Shown: one piece after another, positions 6,801-13,756 of the stretch | Numbering within the stretch: the first letter of the stretch is position 1 | Layout: the number at the start of each line of letters is the position of its first letter | NCBI GenBank assembly: GCA_937901055.1 | Contig: CALCGO010000520.1 | Coordinates: forward strand, 1 to 19,560 | DNA: 19,560 nucleotides | From: an uncultured Rhodobacterales bacterium | Lineage (GTDB): Bacteria > Pseudomonadota > Alphaproteobacteria > Rhodobacterales > Rhodobacteraceae | Direction: 5' to 3' | Position numbers and translations under genes: made by a program | Notes under the pieces: model-generated | Seen by the model: the letters and a program-made list of their open reading frames with translations, nothing else | Databases searched by the model: none | What the model was told of the DNA's origin: nothing

Positions 6801-8351
6801 TTGATTTCACCGCCGCCGCACCACGATATCTATTCGATCGAGGATTTGGCGCAGCTTATTTACGACCTGAAACAAATCAATCCGCGTTGTAAGGTTACGG
6901 TTAAGCTCGTGGCGTCCAGCGGCGTTGGCACGATTGCAGCTGGTGTTGCAAAGGCCAAGGCCGACGTGATTTTGATTTCGGGGCATAATGGCGGTACGGG
7001 TGCTTCGCCTGCGACATCCATCAAATATGTGGGCCTGCCGTGGGAAATGGGGCTGACCGAAACGCATCAGGTTTTGGCGCTGAACAACCTTCGGGATCGC
7101 GTGACTTTGCGTACCGATGGTGGCTTGCGTACAGGCCGTGACATCGTGATTGCCGCGATGATGGGTGCCGAGGAATACGGCATTGGTACTGCGGCGCTGA
7201 TCGCGATGGGGTGCATTATGGTGCGCCAATGTCAGTCGAATACCTGCCCTGTCGGGGTCTGTGTTCAAGACCCCGAGTTGCGTAAGAAGTTTACAGGTTC
7301 GGCTGATAAGGTCGTTAACCTGATCACGTTCTATGCGCAGGAAGTGCAGGAGGTTCTGGCCTCCATCGGGGCGCGGTCGTTGGACGAAGTTATCGGGCGG
7401 GCAGATTTGCTGACGCAGGTTTCACGTGGCTCTGCGCATCTTGATGATCTGGATTTGAACCCGCTTCTGATTTCTGCGAGCGAGGCAGGCGCGATTAGTT
7501 ATGATCGCAACCGCGAACGGCAAGCCGTGCCAGACACGCTGGATGCACAGATCGTGAAAGACGCCCAGCCCTTCTTCAACGACGGCGAAAAGATGCAGCT
7601 TTCCTATGCGGTGCAAAACACGCACCGGACGGTTGGTACACGCGTTTCCAGCCATATCGTAGGCAAGTTCGGGATGCGCAATTCATTGCAGCCTGACCAT
7701 TTGACCGTGAAACTAACCGGTTCTGCTGGCCAATCACTGGGCGCTTTCGCGGCACCCGGCCTGAAGATCGAGGTGTCTGGCGATGCGAACGATTATGTCG
7801 GCAAAGGTTTGTCGGGTGGTATGATCACGCTGCGGCCTCGGTTGGGATGTCCGTTGGTGGCGGCGGATAACACGATTATCGGCAACACGGTTCTTTACGG
7901 CGCAACCGACGGCAAGCTGTTTGCCAACGGGCGCGCAGGCGAGCGGTTCTGCGTTCGTAATTCCGGGGCGCAGGTTGTTATCGAGGGCTGTGGATCGAAT
8001 GGTTGTGAATATATGACCGGCGGCGTTGCGGTTATTCTAGGGCCAATCGGTGACAATTTCGGCGCCGGGATGACGGGCGGAATGGCCTATATTCTGGATC
8101 CGAACGACGAAGTTGAAACCCGTGCCAATTTGGAAACCTTAACGGTTCAGACGGTGCAAACCGCGCATTGGGAGGCCCAACTTAAGGGGTTGATCGAACA
8201 GCATGTTAAGGAAACCGGCAGCGTTCAAGGCGCCAAGATCCTGCTGCGTTGGGCAGAGATGTTGCCGAAGTTCAAGCAGCTGTGCCCTAAAGAAATGCTG
8301 ACCCGCTTGCCGCATCCACTTAGCGATGTTGAAAACACGGCTTCGGCCTGA
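3822..8351 (+). CDS. gltB: Glutamate synthase [NADPH] large subunit
   Basis: GltB splits glutamine and adds the ammonia to 2-oxoglutarate, giving two glutamates with electrons from GltD. The 1509-residue chain shows all the family domains. A 33-residue propeptide precedes Cys34 (SSCGVGLV), the nucleophile of the N-terminal glutamine amidotransferase domain. That domain also shows HQRYSTNTFP and AHNGEINTLKGN. A central linking domain is followed by the FMN-binding synthase barrel (SDSGEGGEDP, ISGHNGGTGASP). The 3Fe-4S cysteines are Cys1131, Cys1137 and Cys1142 in the expected CX5CX4C spacing. The chain ends in a C-terminal glycine-rich beta-helix domain (GGAGE-type repeats such as GKGLSGG and GNTVLYGATDG). 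GGAGG (3810-3814) sits seven bases before the ATG, which overlaps the stop of the small frame. Cotranscription with gltD is likely. Confidence 0.98.
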   Translation: MTKYDEKWAAEHEVARKNLAENGLYREDDEHSSCGVGLVVSIDGKPRRDVVENGIAALKAIWHRGAVDADGKTGDGAGIHVQIPIKFFYDQIRRTGHEPDDNLIAVGMIFLPRTDFGAQETCRTIVETEVLRMGYYIYGWRHVPVDVSCLGEKANATRPEIEQIIISNSKGVDEVTFERELYVIRRRIEKAAAAAQVPELYVSSLSCRSVIYKGMMLAEQVAVFYPDLMDERFESAFAIYHQRYSTNTFPQWWLAQPFRMLAHNGEINTLKGNVNWMKSHEIRMASNSFGDMAEDIKPVIARGSSDSAALDSVFEMMVRGGRNAPMAKTILVPESWTNMATAVPKAWQDMYSYANSVMEPWDGPAALAMTDGRWVCAGLDRNGLRPMRYAITGDGLLVAGSEAGMVPTDEMGVLEKGALGPGQMIGVDMAEGKLWHDVDMKDMLAAASPFGEWVEAITDLEEITDGVDERPKFTGDDLRTRQIAAGYSVEEMEMILHPMAEDGKEVLASMGDDTPSAVLSERYRPLSHFFRQNFSQVTNPPIDSLREFRVMSLKTRFGNLKNVLDQDGSQTEILTLDSPFVSNGRFWAMMKYFGESATTIDCTFAVDDPQGLQDGLYRIQAEVEEAVRAGTAHIVLTDTHQSAERVAIPMILATSAVHSWLVQKGLRTFTSLNVRSAECIDPHYFAVLIGAGATTVNAYLALDSLADRIERGLLDCTLDEAKVRYREAINQGLLKIMSKMGISVISSYRGGLNFEAVGLSRAMVAEYFPGMHSRISGIGITGIQRAALKVHATGWLQGQDILPIGGFYKSRKSGETHAWEAQAMHLLQSACDRGSFDLFKQYSKDMRSRPPIHLRDLLDFKPANEPISVDEVESITSIRKRFVTPGMSLGALSPEAHKTLNVAMNRIGAKSDSGEGGEDPAHFHPEPNGDNPSAKIKQVASGRFGVTAEYLNQCEELEIKVAQGAKPGEGGQLPGIKVTELIARLRHSTPGVTLISPPPHHDIYSIEDLAQLIYDLKQINPRCKVTVKLVASSGVGTIAAGVAKAKADVILISGHNGGTGASPATSIKYVGLPWEMGLTETHQVLALNNLRDRVTLRTDGGLRTGRDIVIAAMMGAEEYGIGTAALIAMGCIMVRQCQSNTCPVGVCVQDPELRKKFTGSADKVVNLITFYAQEVQEVLASIGARSLDEVIGRADLLTQVSRGSAHLDDLDLNPLLISASEAGAISYDRNRERQAVPDTLDAQIVKDAQPFFNDGEKMQLSYAVQNTHRTVGTRVSSHIVGKFGMRNSLQPDHLTVKLTGSAGQSLGAFAAPGLKIEVSGDANDYVGKGLSGGMITLRPRLGCPLVAADNTIIGNTVLYGATDGKLFANGRAGERFCVRNSGAQVVIEGCGSNGCEYMTGGVAVILGPIGDNFGAGMTGGMAYILDPNDEVETRANLETLTVQTVQTAHWEAQLKGLIEQHVKETGSVQGAKILLRWAEMLPKFKQLCPKEMLTRLPHPLSDVENTASA

Positions 8352-8357
8352 TACTTG

Positions 8358-8383
8358 CTGGTCCGGAGGCAACTTCGGACCAG
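8358..8383 (+). promoter_or_regulatory. Hairpin between gltB and mtgA with ribosome site in its loop
   Basis: CTGGTCCG (8358-8365) and CGGACCAG (8376-8383) form a perfect 8-bp stem with a 10-base loop, six bases after the gltB stop and three before the mtgA ATG. The only good ribosome site for mtgA, GGAGG (8365-8369), begins at the stem top and runs into the loop. The linear spacing to ATG is 17 bases, too long unless the stem folds. No T-run follows, so termination is unlikely. Confidence 0.5.
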
Positions 8384-8386
8384 ACC

Positions 8387-9148
8387 ATGGCAAGACTACC
8401 CCCATCCAATCCCCTTGAGGCTCCGTCAGAGCCGAAACCCAAGCGCGACTGGTTTTTTCCGGTGCGCGTGGTGGTTTGGTTTGCACGACCGTTTGTTAAG
8501 TTTCTGCTGATACTGCTGTTGATTTCAACGGCGTTGGTGTCGGTTTTTAAGTGGGTGAACCCACCATTAACCTATGTGATGTATAGCGAATACAAACGCT
8601 TAGGCGTCATTCGCAAAGACTGGCGCAATCTGGAAGACATGTCGATCTATATCCCCTTGGCCGTTGCCGCCGCCGAGGATGCGAATTTTTGTGCGCATAA
8701 CGGGTTTGATTTCGATGCGATCGAAGCCGCGTTAGAGGATGGCTCGGGGCGTGGGGCATCAACGATTTCGCAGCAGGTTGCCAAGAATGTATTCCTTTGG
8801 CCCGGTCGAAATTGGTTGCGGAAGGGGTTGGAAACCGGCGTTACCGTTTTGATCGAAAGCCTGTGGAGCAAGCGGCGAATTATGGAGGTCTACCTTAACG
8901 TCGCCGAATTCGACGAGGGGATTTTCGGGGTGGATACGGCGGTCGCCAAGCACTTCGGAAATACGGCCGAAAACTTGCGAGTGGACGATGCCGCGCGACT
9001 CGCGGTGGTGCTGCCCAACCCTAAGGAACGCGCGGCTGGGAACTTGTCGCGGACGTTGCAAAGGCGCGCCAGCCGGATCGCAATCGGTGCGACGACTTTG
9101 CGCGATGAAGGGCGGGCGAATTGCTTTTTACCGAAAGCTTCTCCTTGA
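8387..9148 (+). CDS. mtgA: Monofunctional biosynthetic peptidoglycan transglycosylase
   Basis: MtgA is a glycosyltransferase family 51 enzyme that polymerises lipid II into glycan strands without a transpeptidase domain. The 253-residue protein has a basic, proline-rich cytoplasmic start and one membrane anchor around residues 38-55 (LLILLLISTALVSVF). The periplasmic GT51 domain follows. The catalytic Glu97 lies in AAEDANFCAHNGFD, and the family motifs GASTISQQVAKN and YLNVAEFDEGIFGV are present, as is LAVVLPNPKERA near the end. Length agrees with the family. The ATG at 8387 sits just after a hairpin. The gene lies 35 bases behind gltB on the same strand and may be reached by read-through. 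UppP in the same window serves the same lipid-II cycle. Confidence 0.95.
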   Translation: MARLPPSNPLEAPSEPKPKRDWFFPVRVVVWFARPFVKFLLILLLISTALVSVFKWVNPPLTYVMYSEYKRLGVIRKDWRNLEDMSIYIPLAVAAAEDANFCAHNGFDFDAIEAALEDGSGRGASTISQQVAKNVFLWPGRNWLRKGLETGVTVLIESLWSKRRIMEVYLNVAEFDEGIFGVDTAVAKHFGNTAENLRVDDAARLAVVLPNPKERAAGNLSRTLQRRASRIAIGATTLRDEGRANCFLPKASP

Positions 9149-9202
9149 ATTATTGGTGATTTGGGCTAATGAAGGGAAGTTCTTAATATTCAGGAATTTT
9201 TG

Positions 9203-9868
9203 ATGCTGCGCCTATACCACCTGCCTCTTTCACCCTTTTGTCGGAAAATTCGACTGGTTCTGGCTGAAAAGAAGATCGACGTAGATCTGGTGGTCGAGTT
9301 TCCGTGGGAACGACGGCTGGATTATTTGCGGCAAAACCCGTCTGGCAAAGTTCCGATGTTGAAGGCCGATGGTCTGGTTTTGGCAGAATCTTCAGCGATT
9401 TTCGAGTACCTTGAAGAGGTGTATCCAGCCATACCCTTGCTGCCATCCGATCCTGCGGGACGGGCTGAAGCGCGGCGGCTGGCGGCATGGTTTGACGATA
9501 AATTTCACCACGAAGTTACGACCAACCTCCTTTACGAACGCATCAATAAGAAGTTGATGAAAACCGGATATCCGGACAGCTCGCGTATTAAAGCGGGCGC
9601 CAAAAACATCAAATATCACCTTGATTACATGGGGTGGCTGTTGGAACAACGGCGCTGGCTGGCGGGGGACCGGATGACGATCGCCGACTTCTCTGCGGCG
9701 GCACAGCTTAGTTGCCTCGACTATATCAGCGATGTCGATTGGGCGCGCAACCAAGCGGTGCGTGACTGGTATTCCAAGATAAAATCGCGCCCTGCGTTCC
9801 GACCTTTGCTGTCTGACCTTGTGCCGGGTTTCGTACCCCCCTCCCATTACGCAGATCTAGACTTCTAG
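9203..9868 (+). CDS. Glutathione S-transferase family protein
   Basis: The 221-residue protein has the two-domain GST build. The N-terminal thioredoxin-like half contains SPFCRK (10-15), where the activating Ser or Cys sits, VPML with the cis-proline (Pro51), and the glutathione-binding ESSAIFEYL (62-70). The all-helical C-terminal half contains the folding motif MTIADFSAA. The substrate is unknown; it may bind or conjugate glutathione in detoxification or repair. I took the ATG at 9203 because AGGAA (9192-9196) lies six bases before it; the TTG one codon upstream is less likely. Its TAG stop directly abuts the queG ATG with no base between, so the two genes are surely cotranscribed and probably translationally coupled. 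Confidence 0.9.
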   Translation: MLRLYHLPLSPFCRKIRLVLAEKKIDVDLVVEFPWERRLDYLRQNPSGKVPMLKADGLVLAESSAIFEYLEEVYPAIPLLPSDPAGRAEARRLAAWFDDKFHHEVTTNLLYERINKKLMKTGYPDSSRIKAGAKNIKYHLDYMGWLLEQRRWLAGDRMTIADFSAAAQLSCLDYISDVDWARNQAVRDWYSKIKSRPAFRPLLSDLVPGFVPPSHYADLDF

Positions 9869-10918
9869 ATGGGCCCGGCCGCAAATGACGGTCTTTTGCA
9901 GCGCCTTCGCGAACATGCGTTGGCCGAGGGGTTTTCCGATTTTGGCGTCTGTTCACCAGACGCAATTCCCGAGGCAGCGGCGCGATTGCAGGCCTATGTC
10001 GAGGGTGGATACCACGGCGATATGAAGTGGATGGCGGAGCGTAAACATTGGCGCGGGGACCCTTCCGAGCTGTGGCCAGAGGCACGTTCCGTTATCATGT
10101 TGACCGAGAATTATGGGCCAGCGGATGATCCGTTACGCCTGCTTGAGATGAAAGACCGTGGCAATATTTCGGTTTATGCGCGCAATCGGGATTATCATGA
10201 TCTGGTCAAGAAGCGGCTAAAAAGGGTTGGGCGCTGGTTGCTGGAACAGGCTGGTGGCGACATCAAAGTTTTTGTCGATACGGCGCCCGTTATGGAAAAA
10301 CCGTTGGGCGCGGCGGCGGGTTTGGGCTGGCAAGGGAAACATTCGAATTTGGTTAGTCGTGAGCAGGGCAGCTGGTTTTTTCTGGGTGCAATTTTCACGA
10401 CACTGGATTTTACCAAGAGCGAACCTGAGGGCGATAACTGCGGTAGTTGCACAAATTGCCTCGATATTTGCCCAACTAACGCGTTTGTCGGACCGTATAA
10501 ACTGGATGCACGGAAATGCATTTCGTATCTGACAATCGAATATAGCGGGCCGATTGATGAAGCCCTTCGCCCGATGCTGGGCAACAGGATTTACGGGTGT
10601 GATGACTGTTTGGCAGTTTGCCCGTGGAACAAGTTTGCCAGCGTGACCAAGGACGCCAATTATTGGGCGCGAGTTGAGCTGCAATGCCCGAAATTGGCGC
10701 ATTTAGTGGCGTTAGACGATGCGAGTTTCCGCGAGGTCTTTAGCGGCTCGCCGATCAAGCGGATAGGGCGAAACCGTTTTGTGCGGAACGTGTTATACGC
10801 CATCGGAAACTCTGGTGAGGTTGGCTTGCGTGAATACGTTCACCCGCTGCTTCGCGATGAAGACGCCATCATACGTGATGCCGCTCAATGGGCAATGAAA
10901 CGGCTGCCTACGCAATAA
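9869..10918 (+). CDS. queG: Epoxyqueuosine reductase
   Basis: QueG makes the last step of queuosine synthesis, reducing epoxyqueuosine in the tRNA wobble position using cobalamin and two 4Fe-4S clusters. In this 349-residue protein the catalytic Asp137 lies in VFVDTAPVMEKP, next to GLGWQGKHSN. The cluster cysteines are Cys191, 194, 197, 201 (CGSCTNCLDICP) and Cys217 (RKCISYLTIE), 244, 247 and 251 (CDDCLAVCPWNKF). The C-terminal end, with VRNVLYAIGNSG and IRDAAQWAMKRL, looks like the helical HEAT-like repeat that helps bind tRNA. Length and motifs are complete. It begins directly on the stop of the GST-like gene with no gap and no clear ribosome site of its own, suggesting coupled translation. 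The transcript ends at a strong hairpin right behind the stop codon. Confidence 0.97.
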   Translation: MGPAANDGLLQRLREHALAEGFSDFGVCSPDAIPEAAARLQAYVEGGYHGDMKWMAERKHWRGDPSELWPEARSVIMLTENYGPADDPLRLLEMKDRGNISVYARNRDYHDLVKKRLKRVGRWLLEQAGGDIKVFVDTAPVMEKPLGAAAGLGWQGKHSNLVSREQGSWFFLGAIFTTLDFTKSEPEGDNCGSCTNCLDICPTNAFVGPYKLDARKCISYLTIEYSGPIDEALRPMLGNRIYGCDDCLAVCPWNKFASVTKDANYWARVELQCPKLAHLVALDDASFREVFSGSPIKRIGRNRFVRNVLYAIGNSGEVGLREYVHPLLRDEDAIIRDAAQWAMKRLPTQ

Positions 10919-10920
10919 AA

Positions 10921-10946
10921 AAAACCCGGCGCAATGGCCGGGTTTT
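10921..10946. terminator. Bidirectional intrinsic terminator between queG and atpF
   Basis: AAAACCCGGC (10921-10930) and GCCGGGTTTT (10937-10946) form a perfect 10-bp stem with the 6-base loop GCAATG. On the plus strand it ends in TTTT; on the minus strand the stem runs into eight T residues. It therefore terminates the atp operon strongly and queG reasonably. The A-run on the plus strand starts inside the queG stop codon. Confidence 0.93.
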
Positions 10947-10968
10947 CCAATTCTAAATATCGAAAAGC

Positions 10969-11529
10969 TTAGTGAAGCTTGTCTCCGACAACGGCAATCG
11001 AGTCGTCGATCAACCCGCCAGCGTCTTTGGCTGACATGTTGGATGCGATGACTTCGCCAGCCGCAGCAATCGCGATGTTAACCGCTTTGTCTTTGACTTC
11101 ACGAACAGCCGCTTCTTCAGCAGATGCGATTTGATCCACAGCAGCTTGAAGACGGCGCGCGATGCTGTCTTTCAGGTCGGCTTTGGCCGCTTCGGCAGCG
11201 ATCTCGGCTTCGGTTTTGGCGTGTTCAATGATGCCTGCAACCTGACCTTCAACCTCTTTGTGCTTACGTTCAAAAGACGCCAGAATTGTCTGGGCTTCTT
11301 CGCGAAGGGCACGTGCCTCGTCGATCTCGGATTTGATGCCTTCGGCGCGATCATCCAGCATTTTTGCGATCAACTTCGGAACACCGAAGTAAAGCAAAAC
11401 CAGAATGAAGGCTGTGAAAGCAATCAGAACCACAAAGTTCGTGTCGTTCAGGCTGTACCATGCATAGTCACCACCAGACGCGAACGCCGGAGTTGCCAAC
11501 AGGGAAGCCAATAGAGCAATACGTTTCAT
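10969..11529 (-). CDS. atpF: ATP synthase F0 subunit b
   Basis: Subunit b is half of the peripheral stalk that holds F1 against the F0 ring. The 186-residue protein begins with a signal-peptide-like segment (MKRIALLASLLATPAFASGG), seen in some alphaproteobacterial b subunits. A membrane helix around residues 32-52 (VVLIAFTAFILVLLYFG) follows, and then a long charged helix rich in Ala, Glu, Lys and Arg from about residue 58 to 150, the expected coiled coil. It is the last gene of the F0 operon: the start lies six bases behind the b' stop, with AAAGGG as ribosome site inside the end of b'. The strong terminator at 10921-10946 follows. No F1 genes are nearby, which is normal for alphaproteobacteria, where they sit in a separate operon. 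Confidence 0.95.
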   Translation of the reverse strand: MKRIALLASLLATPAFASGGDYAWYSLNDTNFVVLIAFTAFILVLLYFGVPKLIAKMLDDRAEGIKSEIDEARALREEAQTILASFERKHKEVEGQVAGIIEHAKTEAEIAAEAAKADLKDSIARRLQAAVDQIASAEEAAVREVKDKAVNIAIAAAGEVIASNMSAKDAGGLIDDSIAVVGDKLH

Positions 11530-11535
11530 AATCGT

Positions 11536-12066
11536 TTACCCTTTCAGACGTGCAGCAACCGCTGCTTTGAGTGCTTTTTCATCCGATGCTGAAGGCATGA
11601 TTGCAGCGACGATGTCATTGGCGGCTACGCCAGCAACTTCTTCGATGGCTTTCAATGCGCTAGCGCGGATCTCGTCGATACGAACGGACGATTCGGCAGA
11701 TTTTGCAGCGATTTCAGCGTCAGCTTTAGCGATTGCCGCGTCGACATCAGCCTTGATCTCGGCTTTGGCTTCACCTGCGATTTGCATCGCTTGCGCGCGG
11801 GCTTCGGTCAGGGCGGCATTGTATGCTGCCTCGGCTTCTTCCGCTTTACGTTTGAAATCAGCAGCCTGTTCGATGTCGTTTGCAACGGCGTTATGCCGGT
11901 CTTCGATAACGGAACCAATACGCGGCAGAGCCACTTTGGCGACGATGAAGTACAAAACAACAATCGACACAACCAGCCAGAAAATCTGGTTAGGGAATGT
12001 CGAAAAATCGAGCTGTGGCATTCCTACGGAAGCCTCTGCTGCATGTTCGGCGTCTTGAGTTGCCAT
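11536..12066 (-). CDS. atpF2: ATP synthase F0 subunit b'
   Basis: This second, divergent b-type subunit (also called atpX or b') pairs with subunit b in a mixed peripheral stalk, as in photosynthetic bacteria and many alphaproteobacteria. The 176-residue protein has a short polar start, one membrane helix at about residues 26-46 (NQIFWLVVSIVVLYFIVAKV) and a long Ala/Glu/Lys-rich helix. Phrases such as EARAQAMQIAGEAKAEIKAD are typical of the b/b' coiled coil. GGAGA six bases or so upstream of the ATG serves as ribosome site. It lies between atpE, from which it is separated by a 95-base gap with a hairpin, and atpF, only six bases downstream. The order c-b'-b is that expected of the group. Confidence 0.93.
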   Translation of the reverse strand: MATQDAEHAAEASVGMPQLDFSTFPNQIFWLVVSIVVLYFIVAKVALPRIGSVIEDRHNAVANDIEQAADFKRKAEEAEAAYNAALTEARAQAMQIAGEAKAEIKADVDAAIAKADAEIAAKSAESSVRIDEIRASALKAIEEVAGVAANDIVAAIMPSASDEKALKAAVAARLKG

Positions 12067-12124
12067 GTTATTCTCCGATAGCAGGGCGGGCCACGGTTAA
12101 GCGCAGCCCGATGCAATCCATATA

Positions 12125-12145
12125 CGGCCACGCGTATCGTGACCG
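12125..12145 (-). promoter_or_regulatory. Intercistronic hairpin downstream of atpE
   Basis: On the minus strand CGGTCACG (12145-12138) pairs with CGTGGCCG (12132-12125), giving eight pairs including one G-U, with the 5-base loop ATACG. It lies in the 95-base gap between atpE and the b' gene. No T-run follows, so it is more likely an RNA stabiliser, processing site or partial block than a terminator. Such an element would favour c-subunit message over the downstream stalk genes. Confidence 0.5.
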
Positions 12146-12161
12146 CAATTCGGCGTTTTGC

Positions 12162-12398
12162 TTAAACAGCAAACATAAGCAGAAGGGCAACGAGGAACGA
12201 GAAGATCCCCAGTGCTTCCGCAAACGCGATGCCGATGAACAAAGTTGCTGTCTGCTCGCCTGCTGCTGCAGGGTTGCGAAGTGCGCCAGACAGGAAGTTT
12301 CCTGCAACAAGACCCACACCAATACCAGCGCCGCCCATACCGATTGATGCCAAGCCTGCACCGATCATTTGACCCATTACTGCGATATCGCCTTCCAT
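12162..12398 (-). CDS. atpE: ATP synthase F0 subunit c
   Basis: Subunit c forms the proton-driven rotor ring. The 78-residue protein is two membrane helices joined by the polar loop RNPAAAGEQ (41-49). The proton-carrying carboxylate is Glu61 in IGIAFAEALGIFSF, and the first helix carries the glycine-rich packing motif GMGGAGIGVG. The residues around Glu61 do not match the sodium-binding pattern, so proton coupling is inferred. GGAG precedes the ATG closely, and the leader before it is very AT-rich. Many copies of c are needed per enzyme. Two details fit differential expression: an AT-rich leader on one side and a hairpin in the following gap. Confidence 0.98.
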   Translation of the reverse strand: MEGDIAVMGQMIGAGLASIGMGGAGIGVGLVAGNFLSGALRNPAAAGEQTATLFIGIAFAEALGIFSFLVALLLMFAV

Positions 12399-12440
12399 AG
12401 TATTCTCCTTTTTAGAATATCTAGATTAGTTAGTTAAACT
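12399..12440 (-). promoter_or_regulatory. AT-rich atpE leader with ribosome site
   Basis: The 42 bases between atpB and atpE are about three-quarters A+T and, on the minus strand, run into AAAAAGGAGAATACTATG. In Escherichia coli a U-rich stretch before the atpE ribosome site acts as a translational enhancer that lifts c-subunit yield. The similar composition and place suggest the same role here. Only composition and position support this. Confidence 0.3.
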
Positions 12441-13205
12441 CTAGTGGCTCGGATGCAACGCATCGTTGAGGTACACCACAGTCAAGATTGTGAAAACATA
12501 AGCCTGGATAAAGGCTACGAGTAGTTCGAGGCCGTAGACCGCGACAATTGCGGTTATCGGGATAACAGCCCCAATCCCCAGTGCGCCGGCGAAACCGGCG
12601 AACACTTTGACCACCGCGTGACCAGCCATAAGGTTTCCACCAAGACGGATGGAATGGCTGACGGGGCGGACAAAATACGAAATAAGCTCGATCAGGAACA
12701 ACACGGGGCGCAAGGCCATCGGCGCGCTGGATACCCAGAAGAGCTTAATGAAAGATGGACCGTTTAGAACGAAACCCAGAACGGTAACGCTGATAAACAC
12801 GGTCGCCGCAAGAACACCGGTTACGGCGATATGCGATGTTGTCGAGAAGCTGTAAGGCAGAAGGCCCAGCAGGTTCGCGAAAAGAATGAACAAGAACGCT
12901 GTCATGATGTGTGGGAAGTACTTCAGGCCTTCTTTGCCTGTGATATCTTCGATCATTTTGCGAACAAAACCGTAAGTCATTTCGGCAACAGACTGGCTGC
13001 GGCTTGGAACCATTGCGCGGCCACGGGAACCTACAACCAACAAAAGGAAGGCGGCCAGAACAGCCAGAGCCATCCAAAGGGTTACGTTTGTTGGCGTGTA
13101 CCAATGGATTGCGCCGTCACCAAACAGTGGGTGAACTTCAAACTGGTCCATCGGATGGATGTTGAAACCGCTTGTCGCTTCTTCAGTTGTGCTTTCTGTC
13201 GACAC
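12441..13205 (-). CDS. atpB: ATP synthase F0 subunit a
   Basis: Subunit a carries the two proton half-channels beside the c ring. The 254-residue protein has five or six membrane helices and the conserved C-terminal part. The essential arginine is Arg187 in HSIRLGGNLMAGH, and YGLELLVAFIQAYVFTILT forms the last helix hairpin. NLLGLLPYSF is the usual fourth-helix region. The start codon is GTG (13205-13203), not ATG; GAGGG (13216-13212) six bases before it supports this, and a start at Met19 would lose the acidic N-terminal tail but no membrane part. It lies 34 bases behind atpI. Identity is certain. Confidence 0.97.
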   Translation of the reverse strand: MSTESTTEEATSGFNIHPMDQFEVHPLFGDGAIHWYTPTNVTLWMALAVLAAFLLLVVGSRGRAMVPSRSQSVAEMTYGFVRKMIEDITGKEGLKYFPHIMTAFLFILFANLLGLLPYSFSTTSHIAVTGVLAATVFISVTVLGFVLNGPSFIKLFWVSSAPMALRPVLFLIELISYFVRPVSHSIRLGGNLMAGHAVVKVFAGFAGALGIGAVIPITAIVAVYGLELLVAFIQAYVFTILTVVYLNDALHPSH

Positions 13206-13239
13206 GATCTGCCCTCGCTATTGACCCATTGGGGCCGTT

Positions 13240-13557
13240 TTAATCCTTGGTCGATCTCGCGACCTTTTGCCTTTGAACCTCGTCGGCGGTTCGCATCATG
13301 ACGCGAATACCGGCCCCAAAGCCCAACAACGAAAAGAGTATCAGGAAAATCGGGAGTGTCCCGAACAGGCTATCCAGCCCGTACCCAATACCCATGCCCA
13401 TCGCCATTCCGATGACGAGCTCTAAAACCATACGCCAAGCCAAACTGGCTTTTTCGTACTTGCTCTCCCGTCTTGGGGCGGGCTCGATTGCGGCTTTCGC
13501 CGCCTTGATCCGCTGATCCAGTGCTTCGAGTTTTTCCGGATCTGGTGTATCGGACAT
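13240..13557 (-). CDS. atpI: AtpI/AtpZ-type ATP synthase accessory protein
   Basis: AtpI is the small accessory protein encoded first in many F0 operons; it has been linked to c-ring assembly or stability and to magnesium transport. The 105-residue protein has a charged N-terminal half (residues 1-40) and then two membrane helices. The first holds LVIGMAMGMGIGYGLD, where the glycine pattern is typical of the family, and the second is FLILFSLLGFGAGIRVM. A short basic tail follows. AGGAGGG (13569-13563) is a strong ribosome site for the ATG at 13557. It is the first gene of the atp operon behind the promoter at 13619-13647. The exact function here is inferred from family and place. Confidence 0.9.
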   Translation of the reverse strand: MSDTPDPEKLEALDQRIKAAKAAIEPAPRRESKYEKASLAWRMVLELVIGMAMGMGIGYGLDSLFGTLPIFLILFSLLGFGAGIRVMMRTADEVQRQKVARSTKD

Positions 13558-13618
13558 CCAATACCCTCCTTTTCCAGCCTCTTAGAACACAGATTCCCTA
13601 TCGGGAGCATTTGGGCGG

Positions 13619-13647
13619 ACAATATGTTTCTGTGCAGGCTGTGTCAA
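13619..13647 (-). promoter_or_regulatory. Sigma-70 promoter of the atpI-atpB-atpE-b'-b operon
   Basis: On the minus strand a perfect -35 TTGACA (13647-13642) and a 17-bp spacer lead to the -10 TATTGT (13624-13619). The start is expected near 13612, giving an untranslated leader of about 55 bases before atpI. This is one of the strongest housekeeping-type promoters in the window, fitting the constant demand for ATP synthase. Confidence 0.75.
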
Positions 13648-13756
13648 GCGTTTGGAGGTTGGTTTTTGATGTGGGTAATCTGTTGTTTTAATTGTGTATT
13701 TTCAGCATGCGACGTGCTGGCGCACTCAGGCTTGCGAAAATGTTCTTGATTGGAAA

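Noticed and set aside
8358..8383. Hairpin behind gltB as an intrinsic terminator
   Set aside because: The stem is followed by ACCATGGC with no T-run, and the mtgA start codon lies three bases behind it.
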